A stretch of 64,000 nucleotides of DNA from Micromonospora chersina (GTDB lineage: Bacteria > Actinomycetota > Actinomycetes > Mycobacteriales > Micromonosporaceae): NCBI RefSeq assembly GCF_900091475.1, contig NZ_FMIB01000002.1, positions 5,022,001-5,086,000 of the forward strand, read 5' to 3'. Numbering within the stretch: position 1 is the first letter of the stretch; every line of letters begins with the position of its first letter. The translations under genes were made by a program, and so were the position numbers. The notes beneath the pieces were generated by a model. The model saw only the letters and a program-made list of their open reading frames with translations. It was not told the origin of the DNA and searched no databases. Of the stretch, positions 37,855-50,159 are shown in pieces.

Positions 37855-38418
37855 ATGCCCACGCCCACCAAGGGCCCCCGCCTCGGCGGCAGCCCCGCGC
37901 ACGAGCGGCTGATGCTGGCCAACCTGGCCACCGCGCTGTTCCAGCACGGCAAGATCCAGACCACCGAGACGAAGGCCCGGCGGCTGCGTCCGCTGGCCGA
38001 GCAGCTCATCACCAAGGCCAAGCGTGGCGACCTCGCCTCGCGGCGTCGGGTGCTGGGCGTCGTCAAGGACAAGGACGTGGTCTACGCCCTGTTCGACCAG
38101 ATCGCGCCCCGGTACGCCAACCGCAACGGTGGCTACACCCGGATCGTGAAGACCGGTCCGCGCAAGGGTGACGCCGCTCCGATGGCGATCATCGAGCTGG
38201 TGGAGGAGCTTCAGGTCGCCGAGCCGAAGGCGAACAAGAAGACCGCCGCCCGCAAGGCCGCCCAGCAGGACAAGGTCGAGGCCCTGGCCCCGGCCGAGGA
38301 GGCCCCGAAGTCCAGCGAGGTCGCCGACCAGGACGCCGAGGCTCCGGTCTCGGCCTCCGGTGACACCGCCGCCGCCCGCGAGGACAGCGACGAGGCCGCC
38401 GAGAACGACAAGGCCTGA
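37855..38418 (+). CDS. rplQ: 50S ribosomal protein L17, with long acidic tail
   Basis: The 187-residue protein sits near the tunnel exit. The core (residues 1-120) starts [19 protein letters not shown] and is normal. A 65-residue tail rich in Ala, Glu, Asp and Lys extends it beyond the Escherichia coli length of 127. The ATG follows TGAGGAGCACC. Confidence 0.98.
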   Translation: MPTPTKGPRLGGSPAHERLMLANLATALFQHGKIQTTETKARRLRPLAEQLITKAKRGDLASRRRVLGVVKDKDVVYALFDQIAPRYANRNGGYTRIVKTGPRKGDAAPMAIIELVEELQVAEPKANKKTAARKAAQQDKVEALAPAEEAPKSSEVADQDAEAPVSASGDTAAAREDSDEAAENDKA

Positions 38419-38433
38419 GCACTGGCCGCACCA

Positions 38434-38470
38434 TCGGGCCCGGTACCCCCGCACGGGGTGCCGGGCCCGA
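38434..38470 (+). terminator. Hairpin terminator after rplQ
   Basis: Ten perfect pairs (38434-38443 with 38461-38470), then a T-G wobble, an A-T pair and four G-C pairs, enclose a five-base loop. It starts 16 bases after the rplQ stop and ends 20 bases before the truA start. Confidence 0.85.
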
Positions 38471-38489
38471 CGGCATGAGGAGGTACGAG

Positions 38490-39323
38490 GTGGACGAGCG
38501 GACCCGGCTGCGGCTGGACGTCTCGTACGACGGCACCGATTTCTCCGGCTGGGCCGCCCAGCCCACCCGGCGGACCGTCGCCGGCGTGCTCATGCAGACG
38601 CTGGACCTGGTCCTCGGCGCGGGCACCGCGACGGGGCTGACCGTGGCCGGCCGCACGGACGCCGGCGTGCACGCCACCGGGCAGGTCTGCCACCTCGACC
38701 TGCCGGCCGAGGTGTGGCGGCAGCACGACGGGAAGCTGCTGCGCCGGCTGGCCCGGCTGCTCCCGCCGGACGTGCGGGTCCGCGCCATGACCGAGGTGCC
38801 GGCCGACTTCGACGCCCGCTTCTCGGCCACCTTCCGCCGCTACGAGTACCGGGTGACCGACGCCCCGTGGGGCGCCGAGCCGCTGCGCCGCACCGACACC
38901 CTGGCCTGGCCGAAGCCGCTGGACCTGGCGGCGTTGAACGCCGCCGCGGCGGGGCTGGTGGGGGAGCACGACTTCGCCGCGTACTGCCGGCGGAAGGAGA
39001 ACGCCACCACGCTGCGCGAGGTGACCCGGCTGGACTGGCGACGCGACCCGGACGGCATCCTGGTCGCCACCGTGCAGGCCGACGCGTTCTGCCAGAACAT
39101 GGTGCGCAGCCTGGTCGGCGCCATGCTGGTCGCCGGGGACGGCCGCCGGCCGGTCGAGTGGCCGGCGAGCCTCCTGAGCCGCCGGGAACGCTCCAGCGAG
39201 GTGACCGTGGCGCCCGCGCACGGGCTGGCCCTGGTCGAGGTCGGCTACCCGGCCGACCCCGCCGAGTACGCCCGCCGCGCCGACCTCACCCGCCGCCTCC
39301 GGGTGCCCGTCGCCGAGGGCTGA
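38490..39323 (+). CDS. truA: tRNA pseudouridine synthase A
   Basis: The 277-residue enzyme converts uridines 38-40 of the tRNA anticodon arm to pseudouridine. The catalytic Asp is in AGRTDAGVHATGQ (about residues 54-66). AGGAGG (38478-38483) lies six bases before GTG 38490, so I prefer that start to the ATG at 38475, which the ribosome site would overlap. It follows rplQ, a common place for truA. Confidence 0.95.
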   Translation: MDERTRLRLDVSYDGTDFSGWAAQPTRRTVAGVLMQTLDLVLGAGTATGLTVAGRTDAGVHATGQVCHLDLPAEVWRQHDGKLLRRLARLLPPDVRVRAMTEVPADFDARFSATFRRYEYRVTDAPWGAEPLRRTDTLAWPKPLDLAALNAAAAGLVGEHDFAAYCRRKENATTLREVTRLDWRRDPDGILVATVQADAFCQNMVRSLVGAMLVAGDGRRPVEWPASLLSRRERSSEVTVAPAHGLALVEVGYPADPAEYARRADLTRRLRVPVAEG

Positions 39324-39333
39324 GGACAGTGGA

Positions 39334-39369
39334 ACGGCCCGCCGTCCCGGAAGGGGGACGACGGGCCGT
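39334..39369 (+). terminator. Terminator between convergent genes (truA and minus-strand gene)
   Basis: Eight pairs (39334-39341 with 39362-39369), one mismatch, and six more pairs (39343-39348 with 39355-39360). It lies between the truA stop and the stop of the minus-strand gene and probably works in both directions. Confidence 0.75.
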
Positions 39370-39380
39370 GGTGGTCGGGC

Positions 39381-40565
39381 TCAGTTGCCGGTGCCGTCCT
39401 GGCCGGCGGTGCCGTCGGTCGGGGCGTCGGTGGGCTGGCTGGCCGTCCCGCCGTTCGCCCGGCGCTCCAGCACGCTCCGGTTCAGGTAGACCTCGATCAT
39501 GTCGTACAGGATGTCGCGGGCCTTGCTGTCGTCGGAGCTGATCCGTTGCCCGTCGGCCCGGGTGACCACGCAGTAGGCGAGGTAGTGGCCGCGGACCTGC
39601 CAGCCGACCCGGGCCGCGGCCGTGGCGACCGCCTCGGTGTCGTCGCTCGCCGCCATGCCGCGGAACCGGCCCTGCCGTTCGTCAAGCATCGGCCGGATCC
39701 GGTCGCGCGCCCGCTGGGCGCTGGCCACGTCGGTGAGGTTGAACAGGCCGGCCGTGAGCAGGTGGTCGCCGTCGGGGGAGCGGAGGGTGGCCCGGACCAC
39801 CTGGTTGCAGCCGAGGCGCACCAGCAGGTCGGCGATCTCGCCGGTGGCCGCGACGGCGCAACTGCCGCTGGAGTGCGTCTTGAGCACCCGGTACGCCGGC
39901 TGCCCGTCGGTCACCACGAGCTGCTGGCCGGGGAAGACCTCCTTGGCGGTGAGCGCCGCCTGGTCGGTGTCCCGGGAGTTCAGGTCGCTCCCGTCGCCCG
40001 CGGCGGACTGCTCCACCGCGGGCGGAGTGCTCTGCTGGCCGGCCTGCGGCGTGGCGGTCCGGTCGTCGAGCAGGGCGGCGACGGCCAGCCCCGTGAGGGC
40101 GAGCAGCATCAGCACGGCGGCGCCGCCGATCAGCACCTGCCAGGCCCGGCCGCCGCCGCGCCGGTGGTCGGGCCGGCGGCCCCGGGACAGGTCCAGCGGC
40201 TCGGTGGTCCGGACCACCGGGTCGGGCGGGGCCGAGGCCGCCGGCCTGGGCGCGGCGGCCGGTGTCGGCTGCGGCGCCGGTGGCGCGGGCTGCGGCACCG
40301 TCGGCGTGGGCTGCGGCACGGGAGCGGGCTCCCGGGGCGGGGCGGGGCGGCTCGGGGCAGGCGTGGGAGCCGGCGGTGCCGGCGCCCGCGCGGCCTCGAC
40401 GGCCGGTCGGGTGGGCCGGGCCGGCGGGGGCAGCGACGGGGTGGGGAAGCGGGACGGCGAGGGACCCGCCGGCGGAGCCGCCGTGACGGCGGGCACGGAC
40501 GGGTCCGACCCGGGCCTCGGGTACTCCAGGAAGGCGTCCTCATCGGACTCGTACCGATACACCAT
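39381..40565 (-). CDS. Proline-rich single-pass membrane protein, unknown function
   Basis: The 394-residue protein has a Pro/Ala/Thr-rich cytoplasmic part (residues about 20-145), one membrane segment (VLIGGAAVLMLLALTGLAV, about residues 155-175) and an extracellular domain of about 200 residues. That domain has cysteines in GSCAV, LGCNQ and AYCVV, which could form disulfides. The start at ATG 40565 fits a TACTGT box (40578-40573) seven bases upstream; ATG 40586 is an alternative. I do not recognise the family. It is divergent from the methyltransferase gene. Confidence 0.75.
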   Translation of the reverse strand: MVYRYESDEDAFLEYPRPGSDPSVPAVTAAPPAGPSPSRFPTPSLPPPARPTRPAVEAARAPAPPAPTPAPSRPAPPREPAPVPQPTPTVPQPAPPAPQPTPAAAPRPAASAPPDPVVRTTEPLDLSRGRRPDHRRGGGRAWQVLIGGAAVLMLLALTGLAVAALLDDRTATPQAGQQSTPPAVEQSAAGDGSDLNSRDTDQAALTAKEVFPGQQLVVTDGQPAYRVLKTHSSGSCAVAATGEIADLLVRLGCNQVVRATLRSPDGDHLLTAGLFNLTDVASAQRARDRIRPMLDERQGRFRGMAASDDTEAVATAAARVGWQVRGHYLAYCVVTRADGQRISSDDSKARDILYDMIEVYLNRSVLERRANGGTASQPTDAPTDGTAGQDGTGN

Positions 40566-40572
40566 GTTGGCT

Positions 40573-40578
40573 ACAGTA
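40573..40578 (-). promoter_or_regulatory. Leaderless-type -10 box of the proline-rich membrane gene
   Basis: TACTGT on the minus strand ends seven bases before the ATG at 40565. Confidence 0.5.
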
Positions 40579-40678
40579 GGGGTCATTGTCCCTTTCGGGG
40601 GTAATATCGCGAAATTCTGGCGGAGTGGCGTCGCGCCCTGCCCCGGCCACCGTCGCGGGGGCCGATCCCGGGCGGTGC

Positions 40679-40684
40679 GACAAT
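40679..40684 (+). promoter_or_regulatory. Leaderless-type -10 box of the methyltransferase gene
   Basis: GACAAT ends seven bases before the GTG at 40692. The ATG at 40683 overlaps the box, so it is less likely as start. Confidence 0.45.
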
Positions 40685-40691
40685 GCCCGTC

Positions 40692-41297
40692 GTGACCGGC
40701 GACCACTACTTCACCGCGGAACCCACGACCGCCGCCCGGCCGCGCGAGGTCGAGTTCTCCGCCGGCGGGCGCGACTACACCCTCGCCTCGGCCAGCGGGG
40801 TCTTCTCCGCCAACCGGCTCGACCCCGGCACCGCGGTGCTGCTGCGCAAGGCCGACCTGCCGGCGCACGACACCACCGGCCCGCTGCTCGACATCGGCTG
40901 CGGCTTCGGGCCGATCACCTGCGTACTGGCCGCCAGCGCGCCGGCCGCCACCGTCTGGGCGGTCGACGTCAACGAGCGGGCCCGCGAACTCACCGCCGCC
41001 AACGCCGCCCGCGTCGGCGCCGCCGACCGGGTCCGGGTCGTCGCCCCGGACGACCTCCCGGCCGACGTCACCTTCGCCCAGATCTGGTCCAACCCGCCGA
41101 TCCACATCGGCAAGGGGGAGCTGCACGGCCTGCTGCAACGGTGGCTGCCCCGGCTCACCCCGGACGGGGTGGCCTGGCTGGTCGTCGCGCGGCACCTCGG
41201 CGGCGACTCGCTGCACCGCTGGCTGATCGAGCAGGGCTGGCAGGTCGAGCGGCACGCCAGCCAGAAGGGCTTCCGGGTGCTCCGGGTCACCCGGTAA
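40692..41297 (+). CDS. RsmC-like class I methyltransferase
   Basis: The 201-residue protein has the SAM-binding motif LLDIGCGFGPITC (about residues 65-77), the acidic VDVNERA motif after strand 2, and the catalytic SNPPIHIGK (about residues 135-143). NPPI-type motifs mark N-methyltransferases of the RsmC group, which methylate guanines in 16S rRNA. It is a single-domain version, shorter than RsmC of Escherichia coli. The exact target is inferred from the family. The GTG at 40692 begins VTGDHYFTAEP. Confidence 0.85.
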   Translation: MTGDHYFTAEPTTAARPREVEFSAGGRDYTLASASGVFSANRLDPGTAVLLRKADLPAHDTTGPLLDIGCGFGPITCVLAASAPAATVWAVDVNERARELTAANAARVGAADRVRVVAPDDLPADVTFAQIWSNPPIHIGKGELHGLLQRWLPRLTPDGVAWLVVARHLGGDSLHRWLIEQGWQVERHASQKGFRVLRVTR

Positions 41298-41326
41298 TCC
41301 GGTGTCGCCCGCGCCCACCCCTCGGG

Positions 41327-41332
41327 CAGGAT
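41327..41332 (+). promoter_or_regulatory. Leaderless-type -10 box of the ABC-F gene
   Basis: CAGGAT ends six bases before the GTG at 41339. Confidence 0.45.
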
Positions 41333-41338
41333 GCCCGC

Positions 41339-43018
41339 GTGGGATACGTGGACGTGGCAGGGGTCGGGCACATCCTCCCGGACGGCCGGGAACTCTTCGC
41401 CGAGGTGTCGTTCCGGGTCGGTGAGGGCGCCAAGGTGGCGCTCGTCGGCCCCAACGGCGCCGGCAAGACGACGCTGCTGCGCATGGTCGCCGGCGACCTG
41501 CCCGTGAAGACCGGCGCCGTCGCCCGCTCCGGCGGCCTCGGCGTGATGCGCCAGTTCATCGGCATGATCGGCGACGAGTCGACCCTCGCCGACCTGGCGC
41601 TGTCGCTCGCCCCGCCGGCGCTGCGCGACGCCGGTCACCGCCTCGCCGAGACCGAGGCGGCCATGCGGGCGGCCGAGGTCCGCGGCAAGTACAGCAGCGC
41701 CGCAGGCAAGGCCCAGCTCGCGTACGCCGACGCGCTGGCCGCCTGGGGCGAGGTCGGCGGCTACGACGCCGAGGTGCTCTTCGACACCGTCGCCACCATC
41801 GTTCTCGACCTGCCCTGGGACGCCGCCCGGGAACGCCCGGTGCGGACCCTGTCCGGCGGCCAGCAGAAGCGGTTCGCGCTCGAACTGCTGCTCCGCGGCC
41901 CGGACGAGGTGCTGCTCCTCGACGAGCCGGACAACTTCCTCGACGTGCCCGGCAAGCGCTGGCTGGAGGCCCGGCTGCGCGAGTCCGGCAAGTCCGTGCT
42001 CTACGTCTCGCACGACCGGGAACTGCTGGCCCAGACCGCCGACCGGGTGGTCGCCGTCGAGGGCGGCAGCGCCTGGGTGCACCCCGGTGGCTTCGCGAGC
42101 TGGCACGAGGCCCGGGTGGCCCGGCACGCCCGCCTCGACGAGCTGCGCCGCCGCTGGGACGAGGAACACCAGAAGCTGCGCGAACTCATGCTCATGTACA
42201 AGCAGAAGGCCGCGTACAACGACGGGATGGCCTCCCGCTACCAGGCCGCGCAGACCCGGTTGCGCAAGTTCGAGGAGGCCGGGCCGCCGCCCGTACCCCC
42301 GAAGGACCAGGACATCCGGATGCGCCTGACCGGCGGGCGGACCGGCAAGCGCGCGGTGATCGCCGAGCAGCTCGAACTGGACGGCCTGACCTACCCGTTC
42401 GACCTGGAACTCTGGTACGGCGACCGGGTGGCGGTGCTCGGCGCGAACGGCACGGGGAAGTCGCACTTCCTGCGCCTGCTCGCCCGCGGCGGCACCGACC
42501 CCGACCCGGCCAACACCCCCGTCGACGGCGCGGCGGCGCTCGCCCCCGTCGCGCACGACGGCCAGGTACGCCTCGGCGCCCGGGTCCGGCCCGGCCACTT
42601 CTCGCAGACCCACGACCGGCCCGAGCTGATGGCGAAGACGCTTGTCGACATCCTGTGGCGGGGCGACGAGCACCGGGCCGGCATGGACCGGCACGCGGCC
42701 ATGGCGGCGCTGTCCCGCTACGAGCTGGCCGGGCAGGGCGACCAGCGCTTCGGCACCCTCTCCGGCGGCCAGCAGGCGCGTTTCCTGGTGCTGCTGCTGG
42801 AGCTGTCCGGGGCCACCCTGCTGCTGCTCGACGAGCCGACCGACAACCTCGACCTGGCCTCCGCCGAGGCCCTCGAAGCGGGGCTGGCCGCGTTCGCGGG
42901 CACTGTCGTGGCCGTCACCCACGACCGGTGGTTCACCCGCTCCTTCGACCGGTTCGTGCTGTTCCGCGGCGACGGCGAGGTGGTGGAGACCCCGGAGCCG
43001 GTCTGGGACGTGCGGTGA
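41339..43018 (+). CDS. ABC-F family ATPase
   Basis: The 559-residue protein has two ABC domains and no membrane segments, the ABC-F plan. Domain 1 has GPNGAGKTT (about residue 38), LSGGQQKRF and LLLDEPDNFLD. Domain 2 has GANGTGKSH, LSGGQQARF and LLLDEPTDNLD. ABC-F proteins act on the ribosome, as translation factors or antibiotic protectors. Neither Walker B region is the usual DEPTNHLD, so this is a divergent subgroup. The GTG at 41339 has a -10 box six bases upstream and no ribosome site. Resistance function is possible but not shown. Confidence 0.88.
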   Translation: MGYVDVAGVGHILPDGRELFAEVSFRVGEGAKVALVGPNGAGKTTLLRMVAGDLPVKTGAVARSGGLGVMRQFIGMIGDESTLADLALSLAPPALRDAGHRLAETEAAMRAAEVRGKYSSAAGKAQLAYADALAAWGEVGGYDAEVLFDTVATIVLDLPWDAARERPVRTLSGGQQKRFALELLLRGPDEVLLLDEPDNFLDVPGKRWLEARLRESGKSVLYVSHDRELLAQTADRVVAVEGGSAWVHPGGFASWHEARVARHARLDELRRRWDEEHQKLRELMLMYKQKAAYNDGMASRYQAAQTRLRKFEEAGPPPVPPKDQDIRMRLTGGRTGKRAVIAEQLELDGLTYPFDLELWYGDRVAVLGANGTGKSHFLRLLARGGTDPDPANTPVDGAAALAPVAHDGQVRLGARVRPGHFSQTHDRPELMAKTLVDILWRGDEHRAGMDRHAAMAALSRYELAGQGDQRFGTLSGGQQARFLVLLLELSGATLLLLDEPTDNLDLASAEALEAGLAAFAGTVVAVTHDRWFTRSFDRFVLFRGDGEVVETPEPVWDVR

Positions 43019-43035
43019 GCGCCCGGCCCGCGGCA

Positions 43036-43041
43036 TAGGGT
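43036..43041 (+). promoter_or_regulatory. Leaderless-type -10 box of the aldo/keto reductase gene
   Basis: TAGGGT ends seven bases before the GTG at 43049, the clearest of the leaderless boxes here. Confidence 0.55.
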
Positions 43042-43048
43042 GGATCTC

Positions 43049-44002
43049 GTGACTGAGATGACCTACCGCCGGCTGGGCGACTCCGGGCTCGTGGTGTCCG
43101 TCGTCGGCATCGGCTGCAACAACTTCGGCCGCAAGCTCGACCTCGACGGCACCCGCGCCGTGGTGGACGCCGCGCTCGACGCCGGGATCAACTTCTTCGA
43201 CACCGCCGACATCTACGGCGAGCCGCAGGGCGGCTCCGAGGAACTGCTCGGGCAGGCGCTCAAGGGCCGCCGGGACGACGTGGTGGTCGCCACCAAGTTC
43301 GGCATGGACATGCACGGCCTCAACGGGCCGGACCACGGCGCCCGGGGCGCCCGCCGCTACATCGCCCGGGCCGTCGAGGCGTCACTGCGCCGGCTCGACA
43401 CCGACCACATCGACCTGTACCAGATGCACGAGCCCGACCCGGGCACCCCCATCGACGAGACCCTCGCCGCGCTCGACGACCTGGTGACCGCCGGCAAGGT
43501 GCGCTACCTCGGCAACTCGAACTTCGCCGGCTGGCAGATCGCCGACGCCGACTGGGTGGCATCGTCGAACGGGCGGACCCGCTTCATCTCCGCCCAGAAC
43601 CACTACTCGCTGCTGGAGCGGAGCGTGGAGGCCGAGGTGATCCCGGCGTGCGAGCGGTTCGGCCTGGGCATGCTGCCGTTCTTCCCCCTCGCCAACGGGC
43701 TGCTCACCGGCAAGTACCAGCGCAACGAGGCCCCGCCCGCGGGCAGCCGGCTCTCCGGCGGCGGCCGGTACGCCGAGCGCCTCGCCGCCGCGGACTGGGA
43801 CACCATCGAGGCCATCTCGGAGTTCGCGGCCGAGCGCGGGCTCAGCATGCTCCAGGTGGCCATCGGCGGGCTCGCCGCCCGGCCGGCGGTGACCTCCGTG
43901 ATCGCCGGCGCCACCACGCCCGAGCAGGTACGCGCCAACGCCGAGGCGGGCACCTGGCAGCCCACCGACGAGGACCTCGACGCCCTCGACGCGATTCTCT
44001 GA
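43049..44002 (+). CDS. Aldo/keto reductase
   Basis: The 317-residue TIM-barrel enzyme reduces carbonyls with NADPH. The catalytic set is visible: Asp in FFDTAD and Tyr in DIYG (about residues 50-56), Lys in VVATKFG (about residue 82), and His in YQMHEPD (about residue 125). The C-terminal cofactor loop is SVIAGATTPEQV. The GTG at 43049 is set by the -10 box; ATG 43058 and GTG 43040 are alternatives. The substrate is unknown. A terminator follows. Confidence 0.92.
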   Translation: MTEMTYRRLGDSGLVVSVVGIGCNNFGRKLDLDGTRAVVDAALDAGINFFDTADIYGEPQGGSEELLGQALKGRRDDVVVATKFGMDMHGLNGPDHGARGARRYIARAVEASLRRLDTDHIDLYQMHEPDPGTPIDETLAALDDLVTAGKVRYLGNSNFAGWQIADADWVASSNGRTRFISAQNHYSLLERSVEAEVIPACERFGLGMLPFFPLANGLLTGKYQRNEAPPAGSRLSGGGRYAERLAAADWDTIEAISEFAAERGLSMLQVAIGGLAARPAVTSVIAGATTPEQVRANAEAGTWQPTDEDLDALDAIL

Positions 44003-44011
44003 GACACCCTC

Positions 44012-44049
44012 CGCTGCCCCGGCGCCGCCCAACCGGCACCGGGGCAGCG
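44012..44049 (+). terminator. Hairpin terminator after the aldo/keto reductase
   Basis: Sixteen positions pair (44012-44027 with 44034-44049) with one C-A mismatch. It starts nine bases after the stop. Confidence 0.85.
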
Positions 44050-44170
44050 CGCTGTCCACCGCGCGCACGCCGCCGCCCCGTCCGACCCGGACAGCATCAC
44101 GTGACCGCGAGATCACCCGCTGTCCCCATCCTCCATCCGGGACGGTCGGTGGGAATTTCCGCACCCACCC

Positions 44171-44199
44171 TTGGCGGATCCGCGCCCACGTCGTACGGT
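44171..44199 (+). promoter_or_regulatory. Promoter of the thiamine operon
   Basis: A -35 TTGGCG (44171-44176) and a -10 TACGGT (44194-44199) are 17 bases apart. The start would be near 44206, just before the riboswitch. Confidence 0.65.
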
Positions 44200-44212
44200 A
44201 GGCCGCAAGTGA

Positions 44213-44299
44213 CCCACGGGAGCCCGGTGCCACCGGGCTGAGAGGGGGGCTGGAAGCCCCCGACCGTCGAACCTGATCCGGGTAATGCCGGCGCAGGGA
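44213..44299 (+). promoter_or_regulatory. TPP riboswitch (THI element)
   Basis: The conserved core is plain: the GGGCTGAGAGG block (around 44234-44245) and the ACCTGATCCGGGTAATGCC block with GCGCAGGGAGG (around 44270-44301). Thiamine pyrophosphate binding closes the P1 helix. The ribosome site of thiE (GGGAGGAG) directly follows or overlaps the 3' side of that helix, so control is probably at translation start rather than by a terminator; no terminator hairpin with a T tract is seen. Confidence 0.96.
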
Positions 44300-44310
44300 G
44301 GAGAGTTGCC

Positions 44311-44937
44311 GTGCCGTCCCTGGGACGACTGCATCTGATCACCGACACCCGGCCGGGGCGGGACCCGCTCGCCGTGCTGCGCGCCGCCCTGCCGGTGGCC
44401 CGCGCCGAGCTGGTCGTTCAGGTCCGGGTGGAGGACGACGCCACCGACCGGGAGGCGTACGAGCTGGCACAGCGGGTGGTCGGGCTGTGCCGGCCGTACG
44501 GGGCGACGTGCCTGGTCAACGACCGGCTGCACGTGGCGCTGGCGGTGGCGGCCGCCGGCGGCCACGTCGGTGCGGAGGACCTGCCCGTGGCGGCGGCCCG
44601 CCGGGTGCTGGGCGCCGGCGCCGTGCTCGGTGCGACCGCGCGGGAGCCGGGCGGCGCAGCCGCGGCGGTGGCCGCCGGGGTCACCTACCTGGGCGTGGGC
44701 CCCTGCCACGCCACCACCACAAAGGCCGGCCTGCCCGACCCGATCGGCCCCGAGGGGGTACGCGCGGTGGCCGGCGCCGTGGACGTGCCGGTGATCGCCA
44801 TCGGCGGGGTGACCGTCGCGTCGGTGCCGGCGCTGCGGGCCGCCGGGGCGTACGGGGTGGCGGTGGTGGGTGCGCTCTCCGCGAGCCCCGATCCCGCCCG
44901 CACGACGGCCGAGCTGATCGAGGCCCTGACGTGCTGA
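44311..44937 (+). CDS. thiE: Thiamine phosphate synthase family protein (ThiE-like)
   Basis: The 208-residue TIM-barrel protein is first behind the riboswitch. ThiE joins the pyrimidine and thiazole halves of thiamine. Seen here are VNDRLHVAL with the Mg-binding Asp, HVGAEDLP, GPCHATTTKAG (phosphate loop) and AIGGV. Two family motifs are altered: the usual QxRxK is QVRVED, lacking the lysine, and the SxH motif is ATAREP. The second paralogue at 46983 has the opposite pattern. The GTG at 44311 is seven bases after GGAGGAG. The stop overlaps thiO by seven bases. Confidence 0.82.
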   Translation: MPSLGRLHLITDTRPGRDPLAVLRAALPVARAELVVQVRVEDDATDREAYELAQRVVGLCRPYGATCLVNDRLHVALAVAAAGGHVGAEDLPVAAARRVLGAGAVLGATAREPGGAAAAVAAGVTYLGVGPCHATTTKAGLPDPIGPEGVRAVAGAVDVPVIAIGGVTVASVPALRAAGAYGVAVVGALSASPDPARTTAELIEALTC

Positions 44938-46009
44938 CCCGACCGGACGTCGCCGTTGTGGGGGCGGGACCGGTCGGGCTGGCGATCGCGTGGCGGTGCG
45001 CGGCCCGGGGGCTGCGCGTGACCGTGCACGACCCGGCGCCCGGCTCCGGGGCCTCGCACGTGGCCGCGGGGATGCTCTCGCCGGTGGCCGAGGCGTACTT
45101 CGGCGAGCACGAGCTGACCGGCCTGCTCGCCGAGTCCGCCGCCCGCTGGCCCCGCTTCGCCGCCGACCTGGCCGAGGCGTCCGGCGCCGACGTCGGGTAC
45201 CGCGCCGACGGCACCCTGGTGGTCGGGCTCACCGCCGACGACCTGGCCGAGGCGCGGCGGCTGTGGTCGTACCAGCAGGGGTTGGGGCTGCCGATCACGC
45301 CGCTGCGCCCCTCGGAGCTGCGCGACCGCGAGCCGGCGCTGGCCCCGCGGGTCCGCGGCGGCGCGGTCGCACCCGGCGACCACCAGGTCGACCCGCGCCG
45401 GCTGGTTCCCGCGCTGCGGGCGGCGGCCGAGCGGGCCGGCGCCGTGCTGCGCCCGGCCCGGGTGGGCGCGCTGTCCGAGGTGGACGCGCGGGTCACCGTG
45501 GTCGCGGCCGGCTGCGGCGCCGCCGACCTGACCGGGCTGCCGGTCCGGCCGGTCAAGGGCCAGGTGCTCCGGCTCCGCGCGCCCGGCCGCGGCGCGCCGG
45601 ACTTCCGGCACGTGATCCGGGGGTACGCCGACGGCGAGTCGATCTACCTGGTGCCCCGGGACAGCGGGGAGGTGGTGGTCGGGGCGACAGTCGAGGAGCG
45701 CGCCGACACCGAGGTGACCGCCGGGGCGGTGCTGCGGCTGCTCCGCGCCGCCGTGGACCTGGTGCCGGAGCTGGCCGAGTACGACCTGGTCGAGGCCACC
45801 GCCGGGCTGCGCCCCGGCACGCCGGACAACGCGCCGATCATCGGGTCGCTGCCCGGCCGGCCCGGCGTGCTCGTGGCCACCGGGCACCACCGGCACGGCA
45901 TCGTGCTCACCCCGGTCACCGCCGACCTGGTCACCGAGCTGATCGTCACCGGCGAGCCGGACCCGCTGCTCGCCCCCTTCACCCCGGACCGGTTCGGGAA
46001 GGAGCGCAG

Positions 46010-46019
<10 letters not shown>
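44931..46019 (+). CDS. thiO: Glycine oxidase ThiO
   Basis: The 362-residue FAD enzyme oxidises glycine to the imine (dehydroglycine) used to build the thiazole. The FAD-binding motif VVGAGPVGLAIAWR is at residues about 7-20 and the C-terminal GLRPGTPDNAPIIG and TGHHRHGIVL are typical of this D-amino-acid oxidase subgroup. The GTG at 44931 overlaps the thiE stop; the stop overlaps thiS by ten bases. Confidence 0.93.
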
Positions 46020-50109
<4,090 letters not shown>

Positions 50110-50112
<3 letters not shown>

Positions 50113-50159
50113 GCGCCGTCGGGGCCGGGCCGCTGGTCGACCCGGCCCCCGCACGCTCA
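50110..50159 (+). terminator. Convergent terminator holding both stop codons
   Basis: An inner stem of nine pairs (50121-50129 with 50141-50149) has an 11-base loop. An outer stem (50110-50115 with 50154-50159) contains the thiC stop on one arm and the stop of the minus-strand gene on the other. Confidence 0.75.
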
